64,000 nucleotides of DNA from Spirochaetaceae bacterium (GCA_007693945.1 RECP01000056.1:1-64000); one strand, 5' to 3'; counted from the first letter of the stretch, positions 54,108 through 62,780 are shown. The notes: a model not told the origin generated them from the sequence alone. Translations and numbers: made by a program.

Positions 54108-55994
54108 TCAGGCGTGCAACTGCTGCAGCAGCTCGTGAAACCGCTGCTCGGAGATGATGCTGACTCCGAGCACACGCGCTTTCCGGAGCTTGCTGGTGTT
54201 GGCATCGGGATCACTGGTGACCAGCCAGGTGAGGCCCTCGCTGACACTGCCTCTGGGAATCCCGCCGTATCTTCTCACCAGCTCTTCGGCCTCTGAGCGT
54301 TTCATGGATGTCAGTGCGCCGGTAAAGCAGAAGCTCTGTCCCGCCAGGGCGCGCGACTCGATGCTGTTTCCAATACTGATCATCCCGGTTTGCAGCACTC
54401 GCTGCATCTCCTCGTAGAGCAGCCGAACCCCCTCTACCAGTGCGCCGGCGGTAGCCTCTCCTATGCCTTCGGTTTGCTCCGCCAGCCGGGCCGGCTCGGC
54501 GTCGCGCAGCGCCTCGAGACTGTCGTATCCCGAACGGACCGCCTTTTCGACAATCAGCGCGCCGATACCCTCGATGTTGAAGCCGGCAACAAAGCGCGCC
54601 AGCGACACCTCCGAAACCGCAAAGAGATTTCGCAACGCGCGCCTGGCGATCCCCTCGCCCATGCGCTCCAGTTCAACGATATCTGCTTCCGTCAGCGAGT
54701 AGAGATCGTGAATCCGCCGCACGCGGCCGGCATCAAACAGCTTCTGAAGCAGTACCGGACCGAAGTCCTTGATGTCCAGCACTTCGATCCACTTCCTGAC
54801 CCGGTGCAGAGCACGCTTGGCACACTGCATGTTGGGACAGTAGAGCCGAGTTCCCTCATCCGCCAGGGTACTGCCGCACGTGCCGCAGACCGTGGGAACC
54901 GTAATCTCGCGCGCATCCTGCGGGTTCTCTACCAGCGCTTCGATCTTGGGTATGATCTCGCCGCGCTTGGTAATGCGCACGGTAGAACCGATTCTGAGAC
55001 CCATCTCACGGATCAGGCGCGGATTGGCCAGATTGGCGCGCCTGACGGTGGTCCCCGCCAGTCGCACCGGATCGGTTACGGCGATCGGGGTGTAGATGTG
55101 ACCCGATTCGCTCCAGATCACCTCGCGCACAACGGTAGTCTGCTCCTCGAGCGCAAACTTGAACGCAATCTGCTTCTCGGGTCGCGCCCGGCGCACGTCG
55201 TCAGGATCGATTTCGAGTCCCTTGACTACCAGACCGTCGATATCGAAATCGAGCGTCTCCCGCTGCCGGGTGATCTCGTCGCGATAGACGATCACATCGT
55301 TGACGGTGGGGCATTGCCGGTACTCAACGACCCGGAACCCCTGCCGGGCCAGCCACTCGAGCTTGCTGACTTCATCGTCAAAGAAGAGATCATCTTCCTC
55401 GTGGACCGCGTCGTAGCAGATGATCTGCAGCCGTTCCGCGCCACGGCCGTCCTTACGCTTCATAACGCCGTTGGCGGCGTTGCGGCAATTGGCCTTATCG
55501 GGGTAGAACTCGCGGTGCACAGTGCGTGACATCATCACCTCGCCACGGACGCCGCCGCTGAATCCGGGCGTAATCCGCGGCGGCACGCCCTGCATACGGC
55601 CGACGTTGGCGGTGATGTCGTCACCCGTGCGGCCGTCGCCGCGGGTGATCCCGTAGAGGAAACGGCCGTCGCGGTACTGCAGCTCAATACTGGCGCCGTC
55701 CATCTTGAACTGCGCGATGTAGACCGGATGCTCAACCCGCGAAGCCCATCTCAGAAACGCTTCAGCATCCGCGGCCTTGTCCTGACTGTGCATCGGCATC
55801 AGATGAGCGCGTTTGGCGAACCGGTCGGACTGGTCGGCACCCACTGTCTCGAGAATCGGGCTATCGGGTTTGAGCCGCTTGAGCTCATCCCAGAGCTGAT
55901 CGAACTCGGCATCGGAGATCTCCGGTTCGTGATTGTAGTACAGGTCCTGATGGTGACGAATCAGACGCTCCAGCTCTTTGACTCGATCTGTCAT
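54108..55994 (-). CDS. ligA: NAD-dependent DNA ligase
   Basis: 628 residues, shorter than typical LigA (about 670). The N-terminal Ia domain (YYNHEPEISDAEFDQLWDELKR), the adenylation motif with the active-site Lys in AQFKMDGASIEL (about residue 107; family KxDG), RGDGRTGDDIT, the zinc finger CGTCGS...CPNMQCAKR (about 375-395), helix-hairpin-helix repeats and a C-terminal BRCT domain (SFCFTGALTSMKRSEAEELV) are all seen. The KMDG in place of the usual KLDG and the short length suggest a diverged form. Transcription starts from a -10 box shared with the divergent thpR gene. Confidence 0.9.
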   Translation of the reverse strand: MTDRVKELERLIRHHQDLYYNHEPEISDAEFDQLWDELKRLKPDSPILETVGADQSDRFAKRAHLMPMHSQDKAADAEAFLRWASRVEHPVYIAQFKMDGASIELQYRDGRFLYGITRGDGRTGDDITANVGRMQGVPPRITPGFSGGVRGEVMMSRTVHREFYPDKANCRNAANGVMKRKDGRGAERLQIICYDAVHEEDDLFFDDEVSKLEWLARQGFRVVEYRQCPTVNDVIVYRDEITRQRETLDFDIDGLVVKGLEIDPDDVRRARPEKQIAFKFALEEQTTVVREVIWSESGHIYTPIAVTDPVRLAGTTVRRANLANPRLIREMGLRIGSTVRITKRGEIIPKIEALVENPQDAREITVPTVCGTCGSTLADEGTRLYCPNMQCAKRALHRVRKWIEVLDIKDFGPVLLQKLFDAGRVRRIHDLYSLTEADIVELERMGEGIARRALRNLFAVSEVSLARFVAGFNIEGIGALIVEKAVRSGYDSLEALRDAEPARLAEQTEGIGEATAGALVEGVRLLYEEMQRVLQTGMISIGNSIESRALAGQSFCFTGALTSMKRSEAEELVRRYGGIPRGSVSEGLTWLVTSDPDANTSKLRKARVLGVSIISEQRFHELLQQLHA

Positions 55995-56014
55995 GGCACG
56001 CTACTATAGCATCG
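55978..56014. promoter_or_regulatory. Overlapping divergent promoters of thpR and ligA
   Basis: For thpR: TTGACT (55978-55983), an 18-base spacer and TACTAT (56002-56007), with ATG at 56015, 7 bases on. For ligA on the minus strand: TATAGT (56008-56003) lies 8 bases before the ATG at 55994, with a weaker -35. The two -10 boxes overlap almost fully, and neither gene has a Shine-Dalgarno sequence. Confidence 0.55.
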
Positions 56015-56719
56015 ATGGAGCGCAAACGGCTATTCCTGGCGATTAAGCCGCCGCCGGAAATCTGCCAGACGATCGCCGCGACGGCCGAAGGTGCGCTGCG
56101 GCCGCCGCGACACGACGCCGGCGCTCCGGGCGCGCGCCCCGCGCTGAAACTGATCGCGACGGCCAATCTTCATATCACGCTGCTGTTTCTGGGCGATACC
56201 CCGGTTGAGCGCATCGCCGACATCCACAGAGCCGTCACCCCGCACGCCGAGCGCCGGCAGCCGTTTCGGCTGTCGCTGGCGGCCTTCGGCTGCTTTCCCT
56301 CGCCGCGCAATCCGCGCGTGGTCTGGATCGGACTGGCCGATCCGGCGGCGGTACTGGGCGCCTTGCAGGCCGACATCCGTGACGCATTGGGAACTGCCGG
56401 ATTCACGCTCGAGAACCGCCCGTTCCGAGCCCACATAACGGCCGCTTACGTCAGGCGTGACGCACGGCAAGCAGCCGCTGCGGTACGCGCTTTCCTGCAG
56501 CGCGCCAACAACGCACTGCAGCTGCCGGCGCCGCACTTCACGGCACGTGAGATCCGGCTGTATGAAAGCGAACTCCGGCCCTCGGGCGCACGGCACCACA
56601 CGCTATGGTCGATCGATCTGCAGCGCTGCGCCGCCGGAAACGCAGCCGGAACACAAAAAAAGCCTCCTCCCGACGCGGCGGAGGAGGCTGAGGAGGCGCC
56701 CCCGGAGGAAAGGAGGTAG
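56015..56719 (+). CDS. thpR: RNA 2',3'-cyclic phosphodiesterase (2'-5' RNA ligase family)
   Basis: 234 residues; the two catalytic HxT motifs are HITL in TANLHITLLFLGDTP (about residue 52) and HITA in FRAHITAAYVRR (about 139), 2H phosphoesterase superfamily. The C-terminal tail (about 205-234) is rich in Ala, Glu and Pro and low complexity. The stop codon lies inside the loop of the hairpin at 56700-56731. It is leaderless by promoter spacing and divergent from ligA. Confidence 0.88.
   Translation: MERKRLFLAIKPPPEICQTIAATAEGALRPPRHDAGAPGARPALKLIATANLHITLLFLGDTPVERIADIHRAVTPHAERRQPFRLSLAAFGCFPSPRNPRVVWIGLADPAAVLGALQADIRDALGTAGFTLENRPFRAHITAAYVRRDARQAAAAVRAFLQRANNALQLPAPHFTAREIRLYESELRPSGARHHTLWSIDLQRCAAGNAAGTQKKPPPDAAEEAEEAPPEERR
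56655..56689 (-). terminator. Rho-independent terminator on the minus strand, inside the thpR 3' end
   Basis: Stem AGCCTCCTCC (56661-56670) pairs perfectly with GGAGGAGGCT (56680-56689). On the minus strand it is followed by seven to eight T (complement of 56654-56661). It lies about 220 bases past the lipA stop and sits within the coding tail of thpR, so it serves lipA transcription. Confidence 0.75.
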
Positions 56720-56731
56720 AAACCTCCGGGG
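56700..56731 (+). ncRNA. Second hairpin with AAAGGAGGT loop
   Basis: Stem CCCCGGAGG (56700-56708) pairs perfectly with CCTCCGGGG (56723-56731). The 14-base loop is AAAGGAGGTAGAAA. It overlaps the end of thpR. The loop is nearly the same as at 45850-45867 (AAAGGAGGT, one to two bases, then GAAA), while the stem differs and stays paired. The GA-rich local composition weakens the case. Function unknown. Confidence 0.45.
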
Positions 56732-56732
56732 A

Positions 56733-56846
56733 CTAAAACCAAAATCCGATGGAGGCAGAAAAAGACATCTGTTCCTGGTATGAATAACCACGCAGCGCGC
56801 CAAAGGTAACAGAATTTCGAAACCTGGATCCGAGCAAGGTCCGCAT
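56733..56846 (-). other. 37-codon ORF resembling the C-terminal strand of an outer membrane beta-barrel
   Basis: Downstream of lipA and in the same frame, ATG at 56846 to TAG at 56735-56733 reads to a C-terminus of YSYQEQMSFSASIGFWF, with alternating hydrophobic residues and a terminal Phe as in outer membrane beta-barrel signatures. Upstream in frame it runs open to the lipA stop. It is too short to be a barrel; a remnant of a lost gene is possible, and so is chance. Confidence 0.25.
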
Positions 56847-56912
56847 GCCGCCGACACCGCAGTCGTGCGGTCCCGGGCAGAAGCTTCGCCCGGCTTCCAC
56901 AGGCGGCAGCGG

Positions 56913-57836
56913 CTACACGTCTTGCGCCGCGGCGCCGCGGTAGAGTGGATGCACCCGCCGGCGGTAACTCTCATACTGCTCGCCGGCGTGATAGGATGAG
57001 CGTACCAGCGGACCGGCCTCGCAGTGGTCAAATCCTTTCTCCAGCGCGCGCTGCTTGAGCTCGGCGAACTCGTCGGGCGTCCAGTACCGCCGCACCGGTA
57101 TGTGGGTCTTTGAGGGTTGCAGGTACTGTCCGAGGTTCATCACCGTAACCCCGTTTTCCAGCAGATCATCCATCGACTGCAGTACCTCTTCACGGGTCTC
57201 TCCCAGCCCGAGCATCATGCTCGATTTGACCACCGCCTCGGGGTCAAGTTGACCGGCGATACGCAGGAAGGCCAGGGAGCGATCGTAATCCGACCGTGAC
57301 CGTACAAGGCGGGTCAGCCGGCGGGTCGTCTCGATATTATGACTCATGATCTCGGGCCGGCTCCGGCTCACAATTTCGATACTGTGGCGATCGCCCATCA
57401 GGTCGGATGACAGCACCTCCACCGAGCAGTCCGGTGCCTGCCGGTGGATCTCGCGTACGGTGGCGGCCAGTACGGCTGCACCACCGTCATCGAGGTCGTC
57501 GCGGTTAACCATCGTGATTACGACGTGGCGCAGTTGCATATCGACAACTGATTCGGCCACACGCCCCGGTTCGCCCCAATCCACGGCGCCCGGAAGCCCG
57601 GTCTTGACGGCACAGAAACGGCAACGCCGGGTGCACGTATCACCGAGAATCATGAAGGTCGCGGTGCGATAATCTCCCCAGCATTCATGAATGTTGGGAC
57701 ACCGGGCCTCCTCACAGACCGTGTTGAGCTGTCTGGAACGCATCATGTGCTTCAGATGCCGATAACTCTCGGTTGTATTGAGATGGGTTCGCAGCCAGTG
57801 CGGCTTGCGTTGCGTCGGTCGGTCGGCAGTACTCAT
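56913..57836 (-). CDS. lipA: Lipoyl synthase
   Basis: 307-residue radical SAM enzyme inserting two sulfurs into octanoyl groups on lipoyl domains. The auxiliary cluster cysteines are [12 protein letters not shown] (about residue 38) and the radical SAM cluster CTRRCRFC (about 67). ELLSSDLMG and [13 protein letters not shown] follow, and the C-terminal RSSYHAGE with the conserved Ser-Ser is near residue 285. It likely matures the lipoyl domain of the fusion protein at 41522-44941 and other 2-oxoacid complexes. A leader of about 10 bases with AGGGA precedes the ATG. Confidence 0.94.
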   Translation of the reverse strand: MSTADRPTQRKPHWLRTHLNTTESYRHLKHMMRSRQLNTVCEEARCPNIHECWGDYRTATFMILGDTCTRRCRFCAVKTGLPGAVDWGEPGRVAESVVDMQLRHVVITMVNRDDLDDGGAAVLAATVREIHRQAPDCSVEVLSSDLMGDRHSIEIVSRSRPEIMSHNIETTRRLTRLVRSRSDYDRSLAFLRIAGQLDPEAVVKSSMMLGLGETREEVLQSMDDLLENGVTVMNLGQYLQPSKTHIPVRRYWTPDEFAELKQRALEKGFDHCEAGPLVRSSYHAGEQYESYRRRVHPLYRGAAAQDV

Positions 57837-57900
57837 CGCTGGTCCCTGCCGCTACTATAGCGAATCGACGGCCGAAAGGAAACCGCTGCGGCGCTTAATG

Positions 57901-57935
57901 TTGACTGTCAAGATCAGTTTCTTCATACTCAACCC
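57901..57935 (+). promoter_or_regulatory. Sigma70-like promoter for a leaderless transcript (reductase-miaB-mtaB operon)
   Basis: TTGACT (57901-57906), a 17-base spacer and CATACT (57924-57929), with the ATG at 57936 starting 6 bases after the -10 box. No Shine-Dalgarno sequence is present. Confidence 0.6.
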
Positions 57936-58607
57936 ATGAGTACAGCTGCACCTCGCGGCCGGGGTGTCACTCACGCCGTAGAGCTGGTGCGCGACCTGGG
58001 CGCGGATACGTTTGTGATTCGGCTGCAACGCAACCAACTGGCGTTTCAGCCCGGACAGTACATCACCGTGGGGCTGCCCGGTGAAACGGATGCACGCGAA
58101 TACTCGATCTACTCGGCGCCTGAAGACGACTACCTCGAGATTCTGGTCAAGAGAGTTGACGGCGGCTACATCTCGCCGCGGTTACGACGCGTGCAACCGG
58201 CGCAGTTGCTGAACGTTGACGGACCGTTCGGGTTCTTCACCATCGCAGAGACCGAACGCCTTGCTTCGCGCTTCTACTTTGTTGCCACCGGAACCGGTAT
58301 CGCACCGTTTCACAGCTTCACCCGCGCTTACCCCGCAATCGATTACACGCTGCTGCACGGGGTCCGGCACACCAGCGAGCGCTATGAAATGTACAGCTAC
58401 GACCGCTCACGCTACGTCGCGTGCATCTCGCGCCGCCGGGATGGTGATTTCACCGGACGCGTCACCGACTGGCTGCGCCGCTACCCGGTGCAGCCTGATG
58501 CGCTCTGTTACCTTTGCGGCAACTGCGATATGATTTACGAAGCCTTTGACATTCTCAAGGATCATGGCGTTCCCGCGGAACGCCTGTTTGCCGAGGTGTA
58601 CTTCTGA
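57936..58607 (+). CDS. Ferredoxin-NAD(P) reductase-type flavoprotein
   Basis: 223 residues. FAD-binding domain with REYSIYSAPEDD (about residue 49), then SPRLRRVQPAQLLNVDGPFG; NAD(P)-binding domain with FVATGTGIAPFHSF (about 113) and the C-terminal YLCGNCDMIYEAFDILKDHG (about 188). It probably supplies electrons to ferredoxin/flavodoxin or directly to radical SAM enzymes. It is the first gene of an operon with miaB and mtaB, whose reductive steps need such a donor (inference). The stop overlaps the miaB start (TGATG). Confidence 0.85.
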   Translation: MSTAAPRGRGVTHAVELVRDLGADTFVIRLQRNQLAFQPGQYITVGLPGETDAREYSIYSAPEDDYLEILVKRVDGGYISPRLRRVQPAQLLNVDGPFGFFTIAETERLASRFYFVATGTGIAPFHSFTRAYPAIDYTLLHGVRHTSERYEMYSYDRSRYVACISRRRDGDFTGRVTDWLRRYPVQPDALCYLCGNCDMIYEAFDILKDHGVPAERLFAEVYF

Positions 58608-59992
58608 TGTTGCAATACTGCCTGGTACCGCTTGGTTGCCAGATGAATCTCTCTGATTCGGAGCGCATCCGGACCGTACTCGAGTCGATGGGTTTCGAAC
58701 GCACCGACGATGAGAGCCGGGCCGACCTGCTGGGCATTGTAGCCTGCTCGGTACGTCAGAAGGCAATCGACAAGGTATACGCCAGGATCCACAAGTGGAA
58801 CCAATGGAAGAACCGGCGCGCGCTGCTGACGTTTATCTCCGGCTGTATCCTGCCCTCCGACCGCGAGAAACTCCTGCGGCGCTTCGACCTGCTGTTCACG
58901 ATCAACGAACTGCCTCAGCTGCCGGACATGATCCGCCAGTACGGGGTGGTGACACCGCTTGCCGGCGTCCCGCAACAATCATCCGGAGAAGAGGGCATAC
59001 CGCCGCCGGGAATCGACGACCAAAGCACCGGCTACTGGCACATCAGACCGACCTACTCGTCGAGTTTCGAGGCCTACGTTCCCATCCAGAACGGCTGCGA
59101 CAAGTTCTGTACGTTCTGCGCGGTGCCCTACACCCGCGGACGCGAGGTCTCGCGGCCGTCCGGGGAAATCCTGGCCGAAGTCGAACGTCTGGTTCAACAC
59201 GGCTACCGTTCAATCACGCTGCTGGGCCAGAACGTCAACTCGTACGGCCAGGACCGCAACAGCCAGGAGATCGGCTTTGCCGAACTGCTGCGTCGCATCG
59301 GACAGCTCGGACGGCGGTTTGAGGAGCCATTCTGGCTCTACTTCACCTCACCGCACCCGCACGATATGAGCGATGAAGTCATCGACGTGATTGCCGAATA
59401 CCCCTGCCTCGCAAAACAGATTCACCTTCCGCTGCAGTCCGGCGACGACAGGGTTCTGATCCGCATGAACCGCAACTACCGCGTGAGCCGCTACCACCGC
59501 GTGGTGGAGAAGATCCGTGCAACCATACCGCAGGCTACGCTCTTTACCGATATCATCGTGGGCTTCAGCGGTGAAACTGAAGAACAGTTCCAGAACACCG
59601 TAGCTGCAATGCGCGAATTGCGCTTCAACATGGCCTATGTCGCCATGTACTCGCCGCGCCCCGGTGCCGCGAGTTCTCGCTGGGCCGACGACGTGCCGCA
59701 CGAAGAGAAGCGGCGGCGGCTGCACCTGCTTTCTGATGTGCTGCACGAGACATCGGGCCGTTACAACCGGTCTCTGCTGGGAACGCGACACACCGTGCTG
59801 GTCGAAGGCACGGACCGTAAACCGGGCTATCTTTCGGGCCGCACCGAAGGACGGCTTATCGTCCGCTTCGCCGGCGATGCGGTCATCGAAGGCAGCCACG
59901 CCGAGGTCTGCATAACCGAGGCTGCCCCGTTGTCGCTTACCGGAGAACTGATTGGCGTACGCCGGCCGGCTGCCGTCGGGGGCACTCGCTGA
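58607..59992 (+). CDS. miaB: tRNA-2-methylthio-N6-dimethylallyladenosine synthase
   Basis: 461 residues. N-terminal UPF0004 domain with three cluster cysteines (LGCQMNLSDSERI, GIVACSVRQKA, ISGCILPSD), radical SAM CxxxCxxC in GCDKFCTFCAVPYTRGRE (about residue 163), GQNVNSYGQD, LPLQSGDDRVLIRMNR and a C-terminal TRAM domain. It adds a methylthio group to i6A37 of tRNA. The MiaB assignment rests on the GCQMN motif. It overlaps the genes on both sides by one base. Confidence 0.92.
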   Translation: MLQYCLVPLGCQMNLSDSERIRTVLESMGFERTDDESRADLLGIVACSVRQKAIDKVYARIHKWNQWKNRRALLTFISGCILPSDREKLLRRFDLLFTINELPQLPDMIRQYGVVTPLAGVPQQSSGEEGIPPPGIDDQSTGYWHIRPTYSSSFEAYVPIQNGCDKFCTFCAVPYTRGREVSRPSGEILAEVERLVQHGYRSITLLGQNVNSYGQDRNSQEIGFAELLRRIGQLGRRFEEPFWLYFTSPHPHDMSDEVIDVIAEYPCLAKQIHLPLQSGDDRVLIRMNRNYRVSRYHRVVEKIRATIPQATLFTDIIVGFSGETEEQFQNTVAAMRELRFNMAYVAMYSPRPGAASSRWADDVPHEEKRRRLHLLSDVLHETSGRYNRSLLGTRHTVLVEGTDRKPGYLSGRTEGRLIVRFAGDAVIEGSHAEVCITEAAPLSLTGELIGVRRPAAVGGTR

Positions 59993-61362
59993 TGCAGCCG
60001 CACCATGTCGCGCCGCAGAACCGCGCGTTGAGGCCGCACGACGACCGGCGCGTCGCCTTTCAGACCCTGGGGTGCCGCCTCAACCAGTTTGAGACCGACT
60101 CGCTGGCGGGCGCGTTCGAAAGCGCGGGCTATACTGTGGTGCCGTTCGAAGAGCCCGCCGAGGCCTATATCGTCAACACCTGTACCGTTACCAACAAGGC
60201 GGACCGCAAGTCGCGCAACACCATAAACCGCGCAATGCGCCACAAGAGAGGTGTGGTCGTCGTAACCGGCTGCTTTGTTGAAAGCCACCGGCGGCAACTC
60301 GAAACGCATCCCGGGACCTTTGTGGTCGACAACGCCCGCAAGCGGCACGTCGTTGAGCTTGTCGACGCTCACCTGCGCGGAGAGATTCTGCATCCGCAGT
60401 CCCTCGACGTTGATTTGTTCGGTTACCCGGTTACCGCACCGATCTTCCGCACGCGCAGCATGGTCAAGATTCAGGACGGCTGCGACAACTTCTGCACCTT
60501 CTGCATTATCCCCTTCGTGCGCGGGCGCGCCCGAAGCCGCGATCCGCGGTCCATTCTCGAACACGCCCGTCGGGCGCTTGACAAAGGGTACCGCGAAATC
60601 GTGATCACCGGCGTCAACGTCAGCCGCTATGATCACGGCCAGACCGGTTTCAGCGCTCTCGTTGAACAGATGCTCGAACTCGAAGGCAGCTATCGGCTGC
60701 GCATTTCGTCGATGGAGCCTGATTCGCTCGATGACCGTTTCTACGATCTGTTAAACCATCCGCGCATGTGCCCTCAGCTGCACCTCTGCCTGCAGAGCGG
60801 CAGCGACAGCGTTCTGCAGCAGATGCGCAGACAGTACAGCGTAGCTCAGTACAGGGCGATACTTGAGCGAATCCGCGCCCGCCGTCCGGATTTCAACATC
60901 ACCACTGACGTGCTGGTCGGGTTTCCCGGAGAGAGCGAAGCCGACTTCGAGTCTACCTGCGCGCTCTGCAACGAGATCGGCTTCGGCCACATCCACACCT
61001 TTGCGTACTCGAGGCGCAGCGGTACCCGCGCCGATCGCATGTCTGCTCAGATACCCGAGGTGGTCAAGCAACTGCGCTCCGAGCGCATCCGGGCAATCGC
61101 TGCCGACAGCAAACGGCGTTACCGACGCGGCTTTGTCGGCCGTACCCAGCAGCTGCTGGTAGAGCAGATCGATCCCCGGAGCGGCCTGGCGCGAGGCTAC
61201 GGTGAACACTACCTGCCGCTGATAACGGACGCCGCCGGGCTCGAACGCAACAGCCTTGTAACGGTTGTGCTGCGCGATCTCGACGACGGTGACGATCCGC
61301 TGCTGCGCGCTACGGTGTTGAAATCAGTATCTGCCGGCGGCACGCAAAAGCCGGTCACGTAG
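59992..61362 (+). CDS. mtaB: tRNA t6A37 methylthiotransferase
   Basis: 456 residues, MiaB/RimO-type radical SAM protein. N-terminal cysteines in TLGCRLNQFETDS, VNTCTVTNKAD and VTGCFVES, radical SAM CxxxCxxC in GCDNFCTFCIIPFVRGRARS (about residue 163), and LHLCLQSGSDSVLQQMRR. TCTVTNKAD and the GCRLNQ start favour MtaB over RimO. The Sua5-type gene, which starts the t6A pathway whose product MtaB modifies, is next to it on the other strand, with 3' ends overlapping by 39 bases. Confidence 0.88.
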   Translation: MQPHHVAPQNRALRPHDDRRVAFQTLGCRLNQFETDSLAGAFESAGYTVVPFEEPAEAYIVNTCTVTNKADRKSRNTINRAMRHKRGVVVVTGCFVESHRRQLETHPGTFVVDNARKRHVVELVDAHLRGEILHPQSLDVDLFGYPVTAPIFRTRSMVKIQDGCDNFCTFCIIPFVRGRARSRDPRSILEHARRALDKGYREIVITGVNVSRYDHGQTGFSALVEQMLELEGSYRLRISSMEPDSLDDRFYDLLNHPRMCPQLHLCLQSGSDSVLQQMRRQYSVAQYRAILERIRARRPDFNITTDVLVGFPGESEADFESTCALCNEIGFGHIHTFAYSRRSGTRADRMSAQIPEVVKQLRSERIRAIAADSKRRYRRGFVGRTQQLLVEQIDPRSGLARGYGEHYLPLITDAAGLERNSLVTVVLRDLDDGDDPLLRATVLKSVSAGGTQKPVT

Positions 61363-62394
61363 CGCGCGTCCCATGCCGGCCGCCGGCGGCAGCTCGGCGA
61401 TGATCGTTTCGCAACCGCCCTGATCGCAGGCGCGCAGGCAGCGGTAGAGTTCGCGCGCATAGTGATCCAGCGAGTCAAAACCAAACAGCAGGCTGCACCC
61501 GCGGTGCTGCACCTCCCCGGACTGCAGCGGGCGCAAAGCCAACAGCGCGGTGGCGCAGCCCCCGTAGCGGTCGAGCGCAACCGCGAGATCGGCGCGCTCG
61601 ACTGCTATCAGGGCGGCCTCCGGCCGGTAGTGCCGGTACCGGGTTCCGGGTGCTTCAGCGGGTCCTTCAGCAGCGTCCAATGCGCCGTATTCCGGACCGC
61701 TGCACAGTTCAACCGTAGCGCTGCCGGACTCTGCGCTGTTGCCTGCCGCGGCGTCCAATCGAGCGAGGTCGGCGATTGCCTCGCGCAGCATCTCGCGCGT
61801 GACCGCCCCTTCGCGCAGCACGCGCACGCGACCGCTTTCGACTCGCACGACGGTCGACTCCAGCCCGATCTCGCAATCCGGCCCGCGCACAATAGCCTCG
61901 ACCCGGCCGTCCATGTGCTCCAGCGCGGAATCGAAATCGGTCGGACTCGGCCGCCCGGAGCGGTTGGCGCTCGGCGCGGCCACCGGAAATCCGCAGTGAG
62001 TCAGGATGGCGCGGGCCACCGGACTGGACGGAATGCGTACCGCCACGCTGCACAGGCCCGCGGTAACCACGTCGGGAATGCGTTGCGACCGAGGTACGAT
62101 GATGGTGAACGGTCCCGGCGAGAAGCGTTCCAGCAACAGGCGGGCGGCCGGCTCGATCCGCTGTGCCACCAGCGGCAGCTGATCCAGACCCGCCAGATGC
62201 ACGATCAGGGGGTTGCCTGTGGGCCGCCCCTTGGCGGCAAAAATCCTCGAGCATGCCCGCGGGTCAAAGGCGTTGGCTCCCAACCCGTAGACGGTTTCGG
62301 TGGGGAATACAACCAGGCCGCCCGCTCGCAGAATATCGGCAGCTCGCCAGGCGTGGGCCGGATCGAGGATGATGGTAGGATCACGCGCCGTCAC
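61324..62394 (-). CDS. L-threonylcarbamoyladenylate synthase, Sua5 type
   Basis: 356 residues with the YrdC domain (about 10-200: GGLVVFPTETVYGLGANAFD, AAKGRPTGNPLIVHL, PSANRSGRPSPTD) and a C-terminal Sua5 domain (about 235-355). It makes the threonylcarbamoyl-AMP used for tRNA t6A37. The start is GTG at 62394; TATAAT (62410-62405 on the minus strand) ends 10 bases before it, inside the stop region of the Rieske gene. It lies next to mtaB, which modifies t6A further. Confidence 0.92.
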   Translation of the reverse strand: MTARDPTIILDPAHAWRAADILRAGGLVVFPTETVYGLGANAFDPRACSRIFAAKGRPTGNPLIVHLAGLDQLPLVAQRIEPAARLLLERFSPGPFTIIVPRSQRIPDVVTAGLCSVAVRIPSSPVARAILTHCGFPVAAPSANRSGRPSPTDFDSALEHMDGRVEAIVRGPDCEIGLESTVVRVESGRVRVLREGAVTREMLREAIADLARLDAAAGNSAESGSATVELCSGPEYGALDAAEGPAEAPGTRYRHYRPEAALIAVERADLAVALDRYGGCATALLALRPLQSGEVQHRGCSLLFGFDSLDHYARELYRCLRACDQGGCETIIAELPPAAGMGRALRDRLLRAAGRY

Positions 62395-62405
62395 AACAGC
62401 GGTTA

Positions 62406-62708
62406 TTATAGCTTAACCCAGATGTAGCCGTCTTCGACCTTGACCGGAAAAGTTCTGACTCCACGCGTCGCCGGGAAATCCTTGACCGCGCCGCTGCGAA
62501 TATCGAAGCGCGATCCGTGCTTGGGACAGTACACATCTCCGTTGACAACCATGCCCTCCGCCAGCTGCGAATACTCGTGCGAGCAGATGTTGTCAATCGC
62601 GTAGATGCCGTCGTCGAGCTTGAAGATCGCAACTTCCTTGCGACGGTGCACAAACTTGAAGGACCGCTGAAAATCCTCCACTGCTACTGCCTTCTGCCAT
62701 TTGGCCAC
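62406..62708 (-). CDS. Rieske [2Fe-2S] ferredoxin-like protein
   Basis: 100-residue soluble Rieske protein with the cluster motifs CSHEYSQ (about residue 39) and CPKHGSRFD (about 60), giving two Cys and two His ligands. The GTG at 62708 is preferred over an upstream ATG because GGGAGAG lies 6 bases ahead. Such proteins often accompany SUF operons, which matches the sufD gene just upstream, where it may act in electron supply or cluster assembly. Confidence 0.87.
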   Translation of the reverse strand: MAKWQKAVAVEDFQRSFKFVHRRKEVAIFKLDDGIYAIDNICSHEYSQLAEGMVVNGDVYCPKHGSRFDIRSGAVKDFPATRGVRTFPVKVEDGYIWVKL

Positions 62709-62780
62709 GGTAGGCTCTCCCTTGAGTGATGTACTGTGCCGCACATCGCGGCGCAGTTGCCGCAGTCAGGCGGGCGGCTG

